From positions 1-32,753 of the forward strand of contig JBBSOW010000030.1 of assembly GCA_038259365.1 (NCBI GenBank): 32,753 nt of DNA. The letters are read 5' to 3'. The notes beneath the pieces are model-generated. The model worked only from the letters and a program-made list of their open reading frames with translations. It made no database searches and was not told the DNA's origin. Source of the stretch: JBBSOW01 sp038259365 (GTDB lineage Bacteria > Actinomycetota > Actinomycetes > Propionibacteriales > Propionibacteriaceae). A program made the translations under genes and the position numbers. Shown here in pieces: positions 1-8,239 of the stretch (positions are counted from its first letter, which is position 1; each line of letters opens with the position of its first letter).

Positions 1-534
1 GCGCTGGCCATCGCCACCGTGCTGTGGGTCAACCGGTCGGGCTCCGTTGACCCTGTCAGCAGTCCCACACCCGCTGTCAGTAAGGCGCTGGAGCCAACTT
101 CGACGCCCGATCCGCGCGAGGCGGCTGTTGCTGAAGCTGAAGATGTCTATCAGCGGTACTCGGACGCTAGCTGGGCAATGGCCAAAGCTAGCGGATCGAA
201 AGATCAGCTGGATCAGATTCGCCCTTATGTGACCGACGTGGAGTGGGAAACGCTTAAGCAGGACGCGAAGGAGATGCGCAGTCAACCTGCAGACGTTGGT
301 GGCGATCGGAAAATCCATTTCCTAAACGCCCAGGACATACATTTGGACGATAGTACTGCAACTCTGACTTTGAGTGTTTGTCTGGACCTCAGCGAGGTGG
401 AAATCCGTAGCAAGGAAGACACCAAGCTGAACGCTTCATGGATTAGGTCTCGCGTCTTTATGTCCAAAACCGATGACGTCTGGAGGATTGACGACCGAGA
501 CGATCGAATCCTGGAGGAGTCATGCGCGGCCTAA
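1..534 (+). CDS. Unrecognised protein, 3' part (probably membrane-anchored)
   Basis: This reading frame is open from the first base of the window, so the true start lies upstream; the GTG at 19 is internal to a hydrophobic stretch (ALAIATVLWV) that looks like the end of a membrane anchor. After it comes a Ser/Thr/Pro-rich linker (about 20 residues) and a soluble domain of about 130 residues with mixed helix and strand character and two cysteines (VCLDLSE and the C-terminal EESCAA). Size and layout resemble small NTF2-like extracytoplasmic domains, but I recognise no family motif. Its last 13 bp overlap the next gene, whose Shine-Dalgarno (GGAGGAG) lies inside this one, so the two are probably co-translated. 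Base composition looks less GC-rich than the rest of the window. Function unknown; confident only that it is coding. Confidence 0.7.
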   Translation, partial: ALAIATVLWVNRSGSVDPVSSPTPAVSKALEPTSTPDPREAAVAEAEDVYQRYSDASWAMAKASGSKDQLDQIRPYVTDVEWETLKQDAKEMRSQPADVGGDRKIHFLNAQDIHLDDSTATLTLSVCLDLSEVEIRSKEDTKLNASWIRSRVFMSKTDDVWRIDDRDDRILEESCAA

Positions 535-1433
535 TTCTTCTAGTGGTCATCGGGGGTCTATTCCTCACGTATACGACTCCATCTCACGCGGCTCCAACAC
601 CGAAGCCACCGGGGACCGCGACTGGTCAACAGCCGCGAGATGAATCCCGAACAAGACTCAGCCAGTGGGGAAGGGGTGGGGGGATATCAGTTGGCGCTGA
701 GCGCAAGAGAACTACGACTCAAGGCGGCGACGCAACTACCGGTTTCTCGGCAAGCAGGAAGGCTGGGCGTCGAGTTTCCTCCCCGCCCGCCTACACCGAT
801 GAGCAAATCGCGGCTCTGCTGAGGCTCTGGGAAACGGTTGTCGGCTACAAGGCGAGTTACCAAGCCTCCGAGGGTTTTGTGGTGTGCCCTCGTACCGACA
901 ATTGCCGCCCCACCATGAACTCCCCTTTCTTGCCGAATGGTGCAGGAGTCCAGCCCCCAACCCTCACACCGCAGGAGCTGGCCCAGCGCGCGGCCGCAAA
1001 ACTCTCCGTCAGTGCGCCCGCGGTTGGGGCAGGACCTACTACCGAGGACAACGGCCTGGTTATCGACACCGCCGTCGGCTACCCGGTCTGGCTGTGGTCC
1101 GAGGGCAATACCGCCCCCGTCTCGGCGTCCGACTCCGACGGCGACCTCACGGTGAACATCACCGCCACCATCGCCAAGGTCACCTACACCATGGGCGACG
1201 GCACCACGGTCTCCTGTGGAACCGGCACCAGATGGACGAAAGGCCAGGCCGGAAGGCCATCTCCCGATTGCGGTCACGTCTATCAGCAGATGGGCAACTA
1301 CACCATCACGACCACGACCACCTGGAACGCCAACTGGTCGGCGGCGGGCGAGAGCGGCACCGTGCCGCTGACCCAGAGCGCCTCCCGCACCTACCGCGTG
1401 GGTGAGCTCCAAGCCCTCATCCGCAAACGCTAG
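522..1433 (+). CDS. Secreted protein with PKD-like C-terminal domain
   Basis: A 303-residue protein with a clear Sec signal peptide: hydrophobic core at residues 4-17 and a likely cleavage site after SHA (residues 21-23). The middle is polar and low in complexity. From about residue 195 the sequence looks like a PKD-type beta-sandwich: alternating strands, a YTMGDGTTVSC segment, the GHVYQQMGNYTIT strand typical of PKD repeats, and a closing strand ending SASRTYRVGEL. Cysteines in the domain (TVSCGTG, SPDCGHV) could form a disulfide outside the cell. The ATG at 522 has a strong GGAGGAG Shine-Dalgarno inside the upstream gene and overlaps it by 13 bp. The first half is AT-richer than the PKD half. 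Binding partner unknown; PKD domains usually mediate protein or carbohydrate contacts. Confidence 0.8.
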   Translation: MRGLILLVVIGGLFLTYTTPSHAAPTPKPPGTATGQQPRDESRTRLSQWGRGGGISVGAERKRTTTQGGDATTGFSASRKAGRRVSSPPAYTDEQIAALLRLWETVVGYKASYQASEGFVVCPRTDNCRPTMNSPFLPNGAGVQPPTLTPQELAQRAAAKLSVSAPAVGAGPTTEDNGLVIDTAVGYPVWLWSEGNTAPVSASDSDGDLTVNITATIAKVTYTMGDGTTVSCGTGTRWTKGQAGRPSPDCGHVYQQMGNYTITTTTTWNANWSAAGESGTVPLTQSASRTYRVGELQALIRKR

Positions 1434-1443
1434 GCTCGCGGCG

Positions 1444-1466
1444 CTCGAGACCTGGGCACGTCCGAG
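1444..1466. terminator. Candidate bidirectional hairpin terminator
   Basis: Between the converging stop codons at 1433 and 1468, CTCG-(A)-GAC (1444-1451) can pair with GTCCGAG (1460-1466), giving a 7-bp stem with one bulged A and an 8-nt loop. There is no U-tract, as often in high-GC actinobacteria. Position supports a terminator; strength is uncertain. Confidence 0.3.
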
Positions 1467-1467
1467 T

Positions 1468-1890
1468 CTAGGATTCCAAGCCGTGGTCCGTGAGCCAATC
1501 GCGTGCGCGCTTAGCGGACGCTTGGGCGAGCCAGGAATCCTGAACCACTTCCGTTAGTTCGAGAAGGGTCAGCTCACCCACGTGGGCCCCGCGCAGCAGA
1601 ACCGACGGGTGTCCGTCGAAGTGCGGCGAGGTGAAGAACGGCAGGCCCTCATCCTGCAACAAGCTTTGCTTCTCCTCCTCCGATTGCACCCAGAACACGA
1701 TCACATCCGCCAACCGCCGGCCCTCCTCGTCGACGGTATCCGGTCGTGAATTACGAAAGTAGACGAAAGACTTGCTCCCCACCCGGTAGATAGGCAATCC
1801 CTTGGTGCCATGCTCGACCTTCGCGAACGGCATGCCCATGGCTATGTTCGCGACGTCGCTCAACCGGGCTCTACGCGTCCGCCTCTCCAT
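1468..1890 (-). CDS. MmcQ/YjbR family protein
   Basis: A 140-residue protein matching the size and feel of the MmcQ/YjbR family (CyaY-like fold, often annotated as DNA-binding): an N-terminal helix with LSDVANIAMGMPFAKVEHGTKG, the strand VYFRN where the family reads its substrate-like pocket, the central VIVFWV strand, a FFTSPHFDGHPSVLLR segment corresponding to the family's F-x-x-P-H-x-xG/D motif, and a C-terminal WLAQASAKRARDWLTDH helix typical of members acting as single-domain proteins. True molecular function in this family is poorly defined. It stands alone; the neighbouring ATPase gene is upstream on the same strand, 45 bp away. The start at 1890 has no good ribosome site but a TAAAGT -10-like box six bases upstream, suggesting a leaderless transcript. 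Confidence 0.85.
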   Translation of the reverse strand: MERRTRRARLSDVANIAMGMPFAKVEHGTKGLPIYRVGSKSFVYFRNSRPDTVDEEGRRLADVIVFWVQSEEEKQSLLQDEGLPFFTSPHFDGHPSVLLRGAHVGELTLLELTEVVQDSWLAQASAKRARDWLTDHGLES

Positions 1891-1896
1891 AGCTCA

Positions 1897-1902
1897 ACTT
1901 TA
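1897..1902 (-). promoter_or_regulatory. Candidate -10 box for leaderless mRNA (MmcQ/YjbR gene)
   Basis: TAAAGT on the minus strand fits the actinobacterial TAnnnT -10 pattern and is followed by six bases and the ATG at 1890, so transcription would begin at or next to the start codon. No convincing -35 or Shine-Dalgarno is visible. Confidence 0.35.
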
Positions 1903-1935
1903 GGCACCCAATAATCGACGTTACGAGGAGCGTCT

Positions 1936-2694
1936 CTAGCTGAGGTAGCGCAGAAACCGCGATGGGGCGTCGAGGAAGCGGCGATAGGAGTCAACCAGGT
2001 GCAGCTTCTCCCACTCGGCCTCGTGGAAACCGTCGGCGTCCAGCTCGAGGATCGTGGCACCGGGTAAGGCGGCGAGCACCGGTGAGTGAGTCGCCAGGAT
2101 GATCTGGCTCGCGCGGCCATCGGTGAGCGCGATGAGCGCGCCGAGGAGCACAAGCTGCCCGTCGAAGGACAGCGCCGACTCCGGCTCGTCGAAAAGGAAG
2201 AGACCGTCGCGCCAAAACCGGGGACTATCCATCAACGCCAAGAAGGACTCGCCGTGGGAGCGTTCGTGAAACCGCTCGTTGAGGCCCTCACCGGCCTCTT
2301 CTTCGATGGCCTCGATGTAGCTGAACAGCCCGTGCATGGTCTCGGCCCGGAGGAAGAACCCCGAGCGGTTGGCTCCGGCGGTTCGAACGAGGGCCAGGTG
2401 CTCATGCAACGGAGATTCCGAGGATCGGGTCTCATGCCTGGCGTGCAACGTGCCGCCCTCGGCGTTCAGCCCTGCGGCCACCGCGAACGCTTCCACGATC
2501 GTGGACTTGCCTTGACCGTTTCCCCCGACGAGCACGGTGACCGGCCCGAGATCCAGGCCCTCGTCGAGCAGTTGGGCGACCGCCGGAATGCGGAACGGCC
2601 AAGCCGTTTGATCTCGGTCGACATCGGGAACCGCCTGCACCCGGCGCACCGGGTGCCGCTGTAGCCACCAGTCGGAATCGCCCATGGGACACAT
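1936..2694 (-). CDS. Compact ABC/AAA-type ATPase (predicted ATPase, COG3910-like)
   Basis: A 252-residue single-domain P-loop ATPase of the SMC/OLD/ABC lineage with no membrane part. Visible motifs: Walker A GGNGQGKST (residues 57-65), an ABC-signature-like SHGES (146-150), Walker B GLFLFDEPE (164-172, catalytic Glu after the Asp) and the switch histidine in ATHSP (201-205). The region between Walker A and the signature is short (about 80 residues), so there is no long coiled coil or Rad50-like arm. Such small ATPases are common in bacteria, often stand-alone, and of unknown role; there is no nuclease or toxin partner beside it. Start at ATG 2694, with GGTGAG about eight bases upstream; ATG 2685 is an alternative. 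A 178-bp divergent intergenic region (2695-2872) separates it from the flavoenzyme gene and should hold both promoters. Confidence 0.85.
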   Translation of the reverse strand: MCPMGDSDWWLQRHPVRRVQAVPDVDRDQTAWPFRIPAVAQLLDEGLDLGPVTVLVGGNGQGKSTIVEAFAVAAGLNAEGGTLHARHETRSSESPLHEHLALVRTAGANRSGFFLRAETMHGLFSYIEAIEEEAGEGLNERFHERSHGESFLALMDSPRFWRDGLFLFDEPESALSFDGQLVLLGALIALTDGRASQIILATHSPVLAALPGATILELDADGFHEAEWEKLHLVDSYRRFLDAPSRFLRYLS

Positions 2695-2872
2695 CTTGGC
2701 TCACCGCTGTGACAATCCAGGAACCGCGGGTCGATATCGCGCCAACAGCCGAGCCAAGGGGCGCGCCGTCGGGCGTGCGAGCCGCCGCCAAACTCGATCT
2801 GTTGGTGGTTTATCGACCACGCCGTCCCCCGTGCCATAGTGGACTCGCCAACCGCGTCGAAAGGTTTCTCAA

Positions 2873-4024
2873 ATGCCCGCGCGTCTCACAGTCGCTATCG
2901 TCGGAGCGGGTGCGATGGGGTCCGCCGCCGCCTGGCAGTTATCGCGTCGGGGACACGACGTGACCGTCTTCGAGCAGTTCGAGCGGGGCCACGCCAACGG
3001 TAGTTCCCACGGGGACGCGCGCATCTTCCGGATCGCGCACCCCTCAGCCTGGTGGACGTCGCTGGCCAAGAGGGCTCGGACGGACTGGGACGACCTGCAA
3101 GAGCAATGCGGGCAGACGCTGATCCGAAGGGTCGGCGGGATTGACCACGGCAACCCCCGCCTGGTGGAGGAGGTGGCCGCTTCCTGCCGCGCCGCGGATA
3201 TCCCCCACACACAACTGAGCGTCGCGGAGGCGTCCGAACGGTGGCCCTGGCTGCGGACCGACCGCCGCGTGGTGTTCCACCCGGCGGCCGGCACCACGAA
3301 CGCCGGGGCGACGGTGCTGGCGCAACTCAGCCTGGCCGAGACCGCCGGGGCGGAAGTTCGCGAAAACTCTCCGGTTGTGGACATCGTCCTCCACGACGAC
3401 CACACCGAAGTGCTGGTCAAGGGCGGCTCCTCGCAACGGTTCGATCGGGTGGTCGCCACCACCGGAGCTTGGACGTCGGGATTCCTTCGGCCAATCCTCG
3501 AGGACGTGGTGGAGCTCCCCACCCTCCACGTGACCCGAGAACTCCCCGTCGAGTACGACGTCAGCGCGGCGGGACCGAAGGCTGAGCTCGACTGGCCGAC
3601 GATCCTCCACCACGACCTGGACCTGCCCAAGACGCTTGGCCTGGTCGAGACCACCCGCGCGTACGCCCTCCCGACCCCGCACGGACGGGTCAAGGTCGGG
3701 GAACACCACGTCGGCACGTTGACTGACCCGGATCATCGCGAGCCCTTCGGCCCGCACGCCCTGGCCCAGGTGACCGAGTACGTCTCGACGTGGCTCCCCG
3801 GCCTTGATCCGGCCACGGCAAATCCGGCGCCGTGCCTGTACACCACCACGCCGAGCATGGACTTCGTCATCGACCGGGTCGGCCCCCTAGCCGTTGCGGC
3901 AGGCTTCTCGGGCCACGGGTTCAAATTCGTGCCGTGGGTCGGCCGCACACTGGCGGATCTCACCGAGGGCGGTCGAGGGCCTGACCGGTTCCAGCTGAAC
4001 CGCCACGCGGTTCGAGCGGCCTAG
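2873..4024 (+). CDS. solA: FAD-dependent amine oxidase, sarcosine/N-methyl-L-tryptophan oxidase family
   Basis: A 383-residue flavoenzyme of the monomeric sarcosine oxidase/N-methyltryptophan oxidase (MTOX) group, which oxidatively demethylates N-methyl amino acids, releasing formaldehyde and H2O2. The dinucleotide-binding GAGAMG lies at residues 11-16, followed by the family segment GSSHGDARIFRIAHP and, near the C terminus, GFSGHGFKFVPWVGRTLADL, which closes the FAD site. Cys321 in PCLYTTTP sits where MSOX/MTOX enzymes carry the cysteine covalently linked to FAD, so covalent flavin is likely. Length matches the family (370-390). It stands alone between divergent and convergent neighbours, with GAAAGG upstream of the start. 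The true substrate (sarcosine, N-methyltryptophan, pipecolate or another secondary amine) cannot be read from sequence. Confidence 0.87.
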   Translation: MPARLTVAIVGAGAMGSAAAWQLSRRGHDVTVFEQFERGHANGSSHGDARIFRIAHPSAWWTSLAKRARTDWDDLQEQCGQTLIRRVGGIDHGNPRLVEEVAASCRAADIPHTQLSVAEASERWPWLRTDRRVVFHPAAGTTNAGATVLAQLSLAETAGAEVRENSPVVDIVLHDDHTEVLVKGGSSQRFDRVVATTGAWTSGFLRPILEDVVELPTLHVTRELPVEYDVSAAGPKAELDWPTILHHDLDLPKTLGLVETTRAYALPTPHGRVKVGEHHVGTLTDPDHREPFGPHALAQVTEYVSTWLPGLDPATANPAPCLYTTTPSMDFVIDRVGPLAVAAGFSGHGFKFVPWVGRTLADLTEGGRGPDRFQLNRHAVRAA

Positions 4025-4034
4025 CGACCCTCAG

Positions 4035-4058
4035 GTGGGGCTGCCGCGCCACCCCCAC
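4035..4058. terminator. Candidate bidirectional hairpin terminator
   Basis: Between the flavoenzyme stop (4024) and the prenyl synthase stop (4112), GTGGGG (4035-4040) can pair with CCCCAC (4053-4058) across a 12-nt loop; an overlapping alternative pairs GGTGG with CCACC. No U-tract follows. The site is where the long menJ-nuo transcript should end. Confidence 0.35.
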
Positions 4059-4111
4059 GACCATCGGCCGGGTTCGGATGAATGCCAAAAGGCAGATCGG
4101 CCTGAAAGCCT

Positions 4112-5101
4112 CTAGGCGTTCCGCTCGGCCACCCGATCGCACAGCTCGCTCAGCGCATCCCGGGCCTCGCCGGTGGGAAGCTCGGTCAGCCAGCCGCGAG
4201 CGACGCCGGTGCGGCGGTCGACCTCGTCGCGGGCCCGCTCGATGGCCGGATGTCGCCGTAGCAGGCCGATGGCCTCGGCGAGCAGGTCATCATCGCTGAG
4301 ATCCTCGGCCAGCAGCTGCACCAGCCGGGAATCCTCGGGGCGAGGATTGGCCTTCAGCAATAGCGTGGGCAGGGTCGGCACATTCTCGCGCAGGTCGATG
4401 CCGGGCTGTTTGCCGGTCTCGTCGCTGGTGATGTCGATGACGTCGTCGCGGAGCTGGAAGACGATGCCGATCTCCTCGCCGAAGCTCGCCAGGGCAGCAA
4501 GCTCGCGAGCCCCGAGGCCCGAGATCATGGCGCCGAACTGTGCCGAGGCGGCAATCAGCGACCCCGTCTTATCGGCCACCACGCCCAGGTAATGCTCGAC
4601 GGGATCCTCGCCCGGCTTGGGCCCGACGGTCTCGGCGATCTGACCTTGCACAAGCCGGGCGAAGGTGTCGGCCTGCAGCTTGACGTACGCGGGGCCCAGA
4701 TCGGCCACCAGCGTGGACGCCCGGGAGAACAAGAAATCCCCCACCAAGATGGCGACCGTGTTGTCCCAGCGGCTGTTCGCGCTCGGAGCGGCCCGCCGAA
4801 CCTCGGCCTCGTCCATGACGTCGTCGTGGTAGAGGCTGCCCACGTGGGTCAGCTCCATGACGCAGGCGGCCTTGACGAGATCGTCGTCATCACCGGGCGA
4901 GCCCAGGAGGGCAGCCAAGATCACCAACAGCGGTCGGAAGCGTTTCCCGCCGGCGTGGATGATGTGCTGAGCCGCCTCGGTGACCAGCCGGGAATTGCCC
5001 TCAGCGGCGGCGAGGAGACGGCCTTCTACCTCGTCGAGCCGACTCTGGACGTCGTCAGCAAAGGCCTCGCCGGTCGCCTCAACGGGCGTCGGTGTGGTCA
5101 C
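4112..5101 (-). CDS. Long-chain polyprenyl diphosphate synthase (menaquinone side chain)
   Basis: A 329-residue trans-type isoprenyl diphosphate synthase that adds isopentenyl diphosphate units to an allylic primer. Motifs: GKR (52-54) for IPP binding, first Asp-rich motif DDVMD (93-97), KTG (178-180), and second Asp-rich motif DDVID (219-223), all present. The residues four and five before the first Asp motif are small (Gly88, Ser89), which in this family leaves room for a long chain, so a hepta- to decaprenyl product is expected. It follows nuoN by 18 bp and starts at GTG 5101, with AAGAGGGG overlapping the nuoN stop as ribosome site (spacing about 12). Its place at the end of the nuo operon, together with the MenJ-like reductase at the head, parallels Rv0561c/Rv0562 (grcC1) of M. 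tuberculosis and argues for the menaquinone tail. Confidence 0.9.
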   Translation of the reverse strand: MTTPTPVEATGEAFADDVQSRLDEVEGRLLAAAEGNSRLVTEAAQHIIHAGGKRFRPLLVILAALLGSPGDDDDLVKAACVMELTHVGSLYHDDVMDEAEVRRAAPSANSRWDNTVAILVGDFLFSRASTLVADLGPAYVKLQADTFARLVQGQIAETVGPKPGEDPVEHYLGVVADKTGSLIAASAQFGAMISGLGARELAALASFGEEIGIVFQLRDDVIDITSDETGKQPGIDLRENVPTLPTLLLKANPRPEDSRLVQLLAEDLSDDDLLAEAIGLLRRHPAIERARDEVDRRTGVARGWLTELPTGEARDALSELCDRVAERNA

Positions 5102-5119
5102 GTTCGAGCAGCACCCCTC

Positions 5120-6709
5120 TTAGCGAATGAAGTCGCCGGCGTTGCGCGCAAGCTCCATCAACGGCCCGGGCAGGATGCCCAACACCACAGTGGCCACCAT
5201 ACCGACTCCAACCGCGGCCCAGGTACCCATGCTCGGACGGCCGATCTCGATCTCGTCGTCCTCGGCCGCTTCGCTGAAGAACATGATCACGATGACGCGC
5301 AGGTAGAAGAACGCGGCCACCAAGCTGATCAACACGGCCACGACGACGAGCCACTCGAACCCGCCGCGCCAGGCCGCCGCGAACACCGCCCACTTGCCGA
5401 TAAAGCCCGAGGTGAGGGGGATGCCGGCGAAGGAGAGCAGGAACAGCGCCATGATGGCGGCGAGCCCCGGGGCCTTCTTGCCGAGCCCGGCCCAACCGGT
5501 GAGGTTGGTGACCTCGCCGCCGGCGTTGCGCACCATCGTGACGATGGCGAACGCGCCCAGCGTGGCGAAGCCGTAGGCGGCCAGGTAGAACATGATCGAG
5601 CCGACGCTCGTGAGCTGTCCCGCCAAGACCCCGGACTGGGTCTGGGAGGCCGCCGCAATGGCGGTCAGGATGAACCCGGCATGCGCGATCGACGAGTAGG
5701 CCAGCAACCGCTTGATGTCGGTCTGCACGATGGCGACCAGCGAACCGACGGCCATCGACAACACCGCGATGACGGCGATGACGGGCTGCCAATCCCAGCG
5801 GGCGCTGCCGAGCGCCACGTACAGCACGCGCAACAGGGCGCCCACGGCGGCGATCTTGGTGCACACGGCCATGAAGCCCGTCACCGCGGTCGGCGCGCCG
5901 GTGTAGACGTCGGGGGTCCAGGAGTGGAACGGCACGGCGCCCACCTTGAACAGCAGGCCGATGGTGAGCAGCGCCAGACCCGTCAGCAGCAACCAGGGCG
6001 AGTTCGCGTTGACCGCAATGGCCGCGTCGATCTGCGCGAGGTCGAAGCTGCCGGAGTAGCCGAACAGCAGCGCCACGCCGTAGAGGAAGAACGCCGAGGA
6101 CAGGGCCCCCAGGAGGAAGTATTTCATCGCTGCTTCCTGCGAGATCAACCGGCGACGACGCGCCAGGCCCGAGAGCAGGTACAGGGGAAGCGACAAGATC
6201 TCCAGCGCGACGAACATGGTCAACAGGTCCCCCGCGGCGGGAAACAACATCATGCCGAGCAGGGCGAACATGGCCAGCGGGAAGATCTCGCTGTGCTCCA
6301 CCCGGGCCGCCATGGCCTCCTCTTCGGCGACGCTGCCGGGAACGGTGGCCGCCTGCGGCGCGAAGGCCGACACCCCGCCAGTCATCTTGCGTTCGGCGAA
6401 GACGAGCATGGAGATCGCGGTGAAAACGAGCAGCATGGCCCAGATGAAGTAGGTCGGACCGTCGACGGCCAGCGAACCCATCCCGACCATGCCGATCTTG
6501 GCCCCCGCCCAGTTGTTGACCGTGAGGATTCCGGCCACGAGCAGTGCGGCAAACGTCAACGCCACCTGGGCGTGGTAACGAGCTGAGCGGGGTGCCAGGG
6601 CCTCGATCAGCACGCCGAGGCAGGCGGCACCGAAGACCACGAAGACGGGCATCAGGATGCCGTACTCCAGCGTGGGTGCCACGAACTCCAGCGGCAGCGT
6701 CATAGTCAT
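5120..6709 (-). CDS. nuoN: NADH-quinone oxidoreductase subunit N
   Basis: A 529-residue antiporter-like membrane subunit of complex I, with about 14 transmembrane helices. The conserved Glu of helix 5 is in FVALEILSLPLYLLSGL and the pumping Lys of helix 7 in LLFKVGAVPFHSWTPDVYTGAPTAVTGF, both intact. The frame is open much further upstream, but the ATG at 6709 is the start: it overlaps the nuoM stop by one base (TGATG) and the preceding residues belong to a shadow frame over nuoM. As in other actinobacteria it is the last nuo gene; the prenyl synthase follows 18 bp later. Confidence 0.97.
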   Translation of the reverse strand: MTMTLPLEFVAPTLEYGILMPVFVVFGAACLGVLIEALAPRSARYHAQVALTFAALLVAGILTVNNWAGAKIGMVGMGSLAVDGPTYFIWAMLLVFTAISMLVFAERKMTGGVSAFAPQAATVPGSVAEEEAMAARVEHSEIFPLAMFALLGMMLFPAAGDLLTMFVALEILSLPLYLLSGLARRRRLISQEAAMKYFLLGALSSAFFLYGVALLFGYSGSFDLAQIDAAIAVNANSPWLLLTGLALLTIGLLFKVGAVPFHSWTPDVYTGAPTAVTGFMAVCTKIAAVGALLRVLYVALGSARWDWQPVIAVIAVLSMAVGSLVAIVQTDIKRLLAYSSIAHAGFILTAIAAASQTQSGVLAGQLTSVGSIMFYLAAYGFATLGAFAIVTMVRNAGGEVTNLTGWAGLGKKAPGLAAIMALFLLSFAGIPLTSGFIGKWAVFAAAWRGGFEWLVVVAVLISLVAAFFYLRVIVIMFFSEAAEDDEIEIGRPSMGTWAAVGVGMVATVVLGILPGPLMELARNAGDFIR

Positions 6710-8226
6710 CACTTCGATTCCTTCGCGATCTTCGGCTCCGGGTCGGCAACGCCGACGTGCTGCAAGGTGTCGGTGACTATCGGTGCAATCGCCGTCAGCA
6801 TCGGCCGCGGGAAGAATCCCAGCACCACGATCAGAATCACCAGCGGAGCCAACGCGAGGCGCTCGCGTCCACTGAGATCGGAGGTGAAGTGCTTGGCCAC
6901 CTGTTCGGTCACCGGGCCGTTCACGGTGCGCTGGTACATGATCAGGATGTAGAGCGCCGCCAGCACGATAGCGATCGTGGCGGCCGCGGCAATGAAGGGA
7001 TAGCGCGAGAAGGTGCCGGCCAGCACCAAGAACTCGGAGACGAACGGCGACAACCCGGGCAGCGACAGCGAGGACAGGCCCGCCACCAGGAACAGCCCGG
7101 CCAGCACCGGCGCGTTCTTCTGCACGCCGCCGAAGGCGCCCATCTGTTGCGAGCCGCGTCGCTTGATCATGAAGCCCACGACCAGGAACAGCGCCGCGGT
7201 GGAGAAGCCGTGGTTCAACATGTAGAAGATCGATCCGGTCATCGATTGGGAGGTGAAGGCGAAGATGCCCAGCACGATGAAGCCGAAGTGGCTGATCGAG
7301 GTGAACGAGATCAGCCTCATCAAATCCTTCTGCCCGATCGCGGCAATGGCGCCGTAGAGGACCGAGATCAACGCCAACACGATGACCACCGGGGTCGCCC
7401 AGGTGCTCGCCTCGGGGAACAGGCCCAGGCAGAAGCGGATCATGCCGAACGTGCCGATCTTGTCCAAGATGCCCACGAGCAGCGTGGAGGTGGCGGGGGT
7501 AGCCTGTTCGGCCGCGTCGGGTAGCCACGTATGCACCGGAACCATCGGAGCCTTGACCGCGAAGGCGATGAAGAAGCCGAGGAACAGCCAACGCCCCGTC
7601 GAGGTACCCATCTCCAGCTGGGAGAGCTCCGAAAGCAGGTAGCTCGGCGCGCCGGCGTTGGCCGAGATCACGTACAGCCCGACCACCGAAGCCAGCATGA
7701 CCAGGCCGCCGGCCAGGGAGAACAGCAGGAACTTCACCGCGGCGCGGGTGCGGCGGGGACCGCCGAAGCCGCTGATGAGGAAATACATCGGGATCAACGT
7801 GGCCTCGAACAGCAGGTAGAACAAGAACACGTCGGTGGCCATGAAGACCAGCAGCGAGAGCCCCTCCAGGACCAGCACGAGGGCGAAGAAACCCCTGCTG
7901 GTCCAGCGGTTGCCGGGGGCGTCCGCGTCGTTCCAGGCGGCGATGAGCACGACCGGGCTGAGGATGACGGTCAACAACACCATGGTGAGGCTGAGCCCGT
8001 CGATGGGGCCCAGCGCGTAATAGGCGCCGAGAGCCGGGATCCAGGGAACCTGCTCGCTGAGTTCGGCGCCGTTCATCGCACTGACCGAGACGTAGACCCC
8101 TATCGCGAGGGTGACGATGCTGAAGGCCAGGCCGGCGATCCGGGCGGTCTGACCCGAGAGGGTCAGCAGCACCACGGCGCCGAGCATCGGGAGCACGCCC
8201 AAGATGGTGAGGATGGGGATTGTCAT
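6709..8226 (-). CDS. nuoM: NADH-quinone oxidoreductase subunit M
   Basis: A 505-residue antiporter-like subunit of complex I in the distal membrane arm. The helix-5 Glu lies in YLLFEATLIPMYFLI and the helix-7 Lys in FAVKAPMVPVHTWLPDAAEQATPATSTLL, the canonical proton-channel residues. A short cytosolic C terminus follows the last helix. This is one of the few nuo junctions with a real spacer: 13 bp separate it from the nuoL stop and contain the strong Shine-Dalgarno AGGAGAAGAA immediately before ATG 8226, suggesting independent re-initiation here. Its stop overlaps nuoN by one base. Confidence 0.97.
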   Translation of the reverse strand: MTIPILTILGVLPMLGAVVLLTLSGQTARIAGLAFSIVTLAIGVYVSVSAMNGAELSEQVPWIPALGAYYALGPIDGLSLTMVLLTVILSPVVLIAAWNDADAPGNRWTSRGFFALVLVLEGLSLLVFMATDVFLFYLLFEATLIPMYFLISGFGGPRRTRAAVKFLLFSLAGGLVMLASVVGLYVISANAGAPSYLLSELSQLEMGTSTGRWLFLGFFIAFAVKAPMVPVHTWLPDAAEQATPATSTLLVGILDKIGTFGMIRFCLGLFPEASTWATPVVIVLALISVLYGAIAAIGQKDLMRLISFTSISHFGFIVLGIFAFTSQSMTGSIFYMLNHGFSTAALFLVVGFMIKRRGSQQMGAFGGVQKNAPVLAGLFLVAGLSSLSLPGLSPFVSEFLVLAGTFSRYPFIAAAATIAIVLAALYILIMYQRTVNGPVTEQVAKHFTSDLSGRERLALAPLVILIVVLGFFPRPMLTAIAPIVTDTLQHVGVADPEPKIAKESK

Positions 8227-8239
8227 TTCTTCTCCTACC

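Noticed and set aside
1468..2694. Defence island built from the ABC-type ATPase and its neighbour
   Set aside because: The ATPase is small and lacks a nuclease or toxin partner; the MmcQ/YjbR protein is a common stand-alone protein.
4592..6586. 664-codon plus-strand frame opposite nuoN and the prenyl synthase
   Set aside because: Mirror frame of two well-supported genes; Gly/His/Gln/Arg-rich, no motif.
6710..7591. N-terminal extension of the nuoN frame to 823 codons
   Set aside because: The extra part is a shadow over nuoM; the TGATG junction at 6709 gives a normal-length NuoN.
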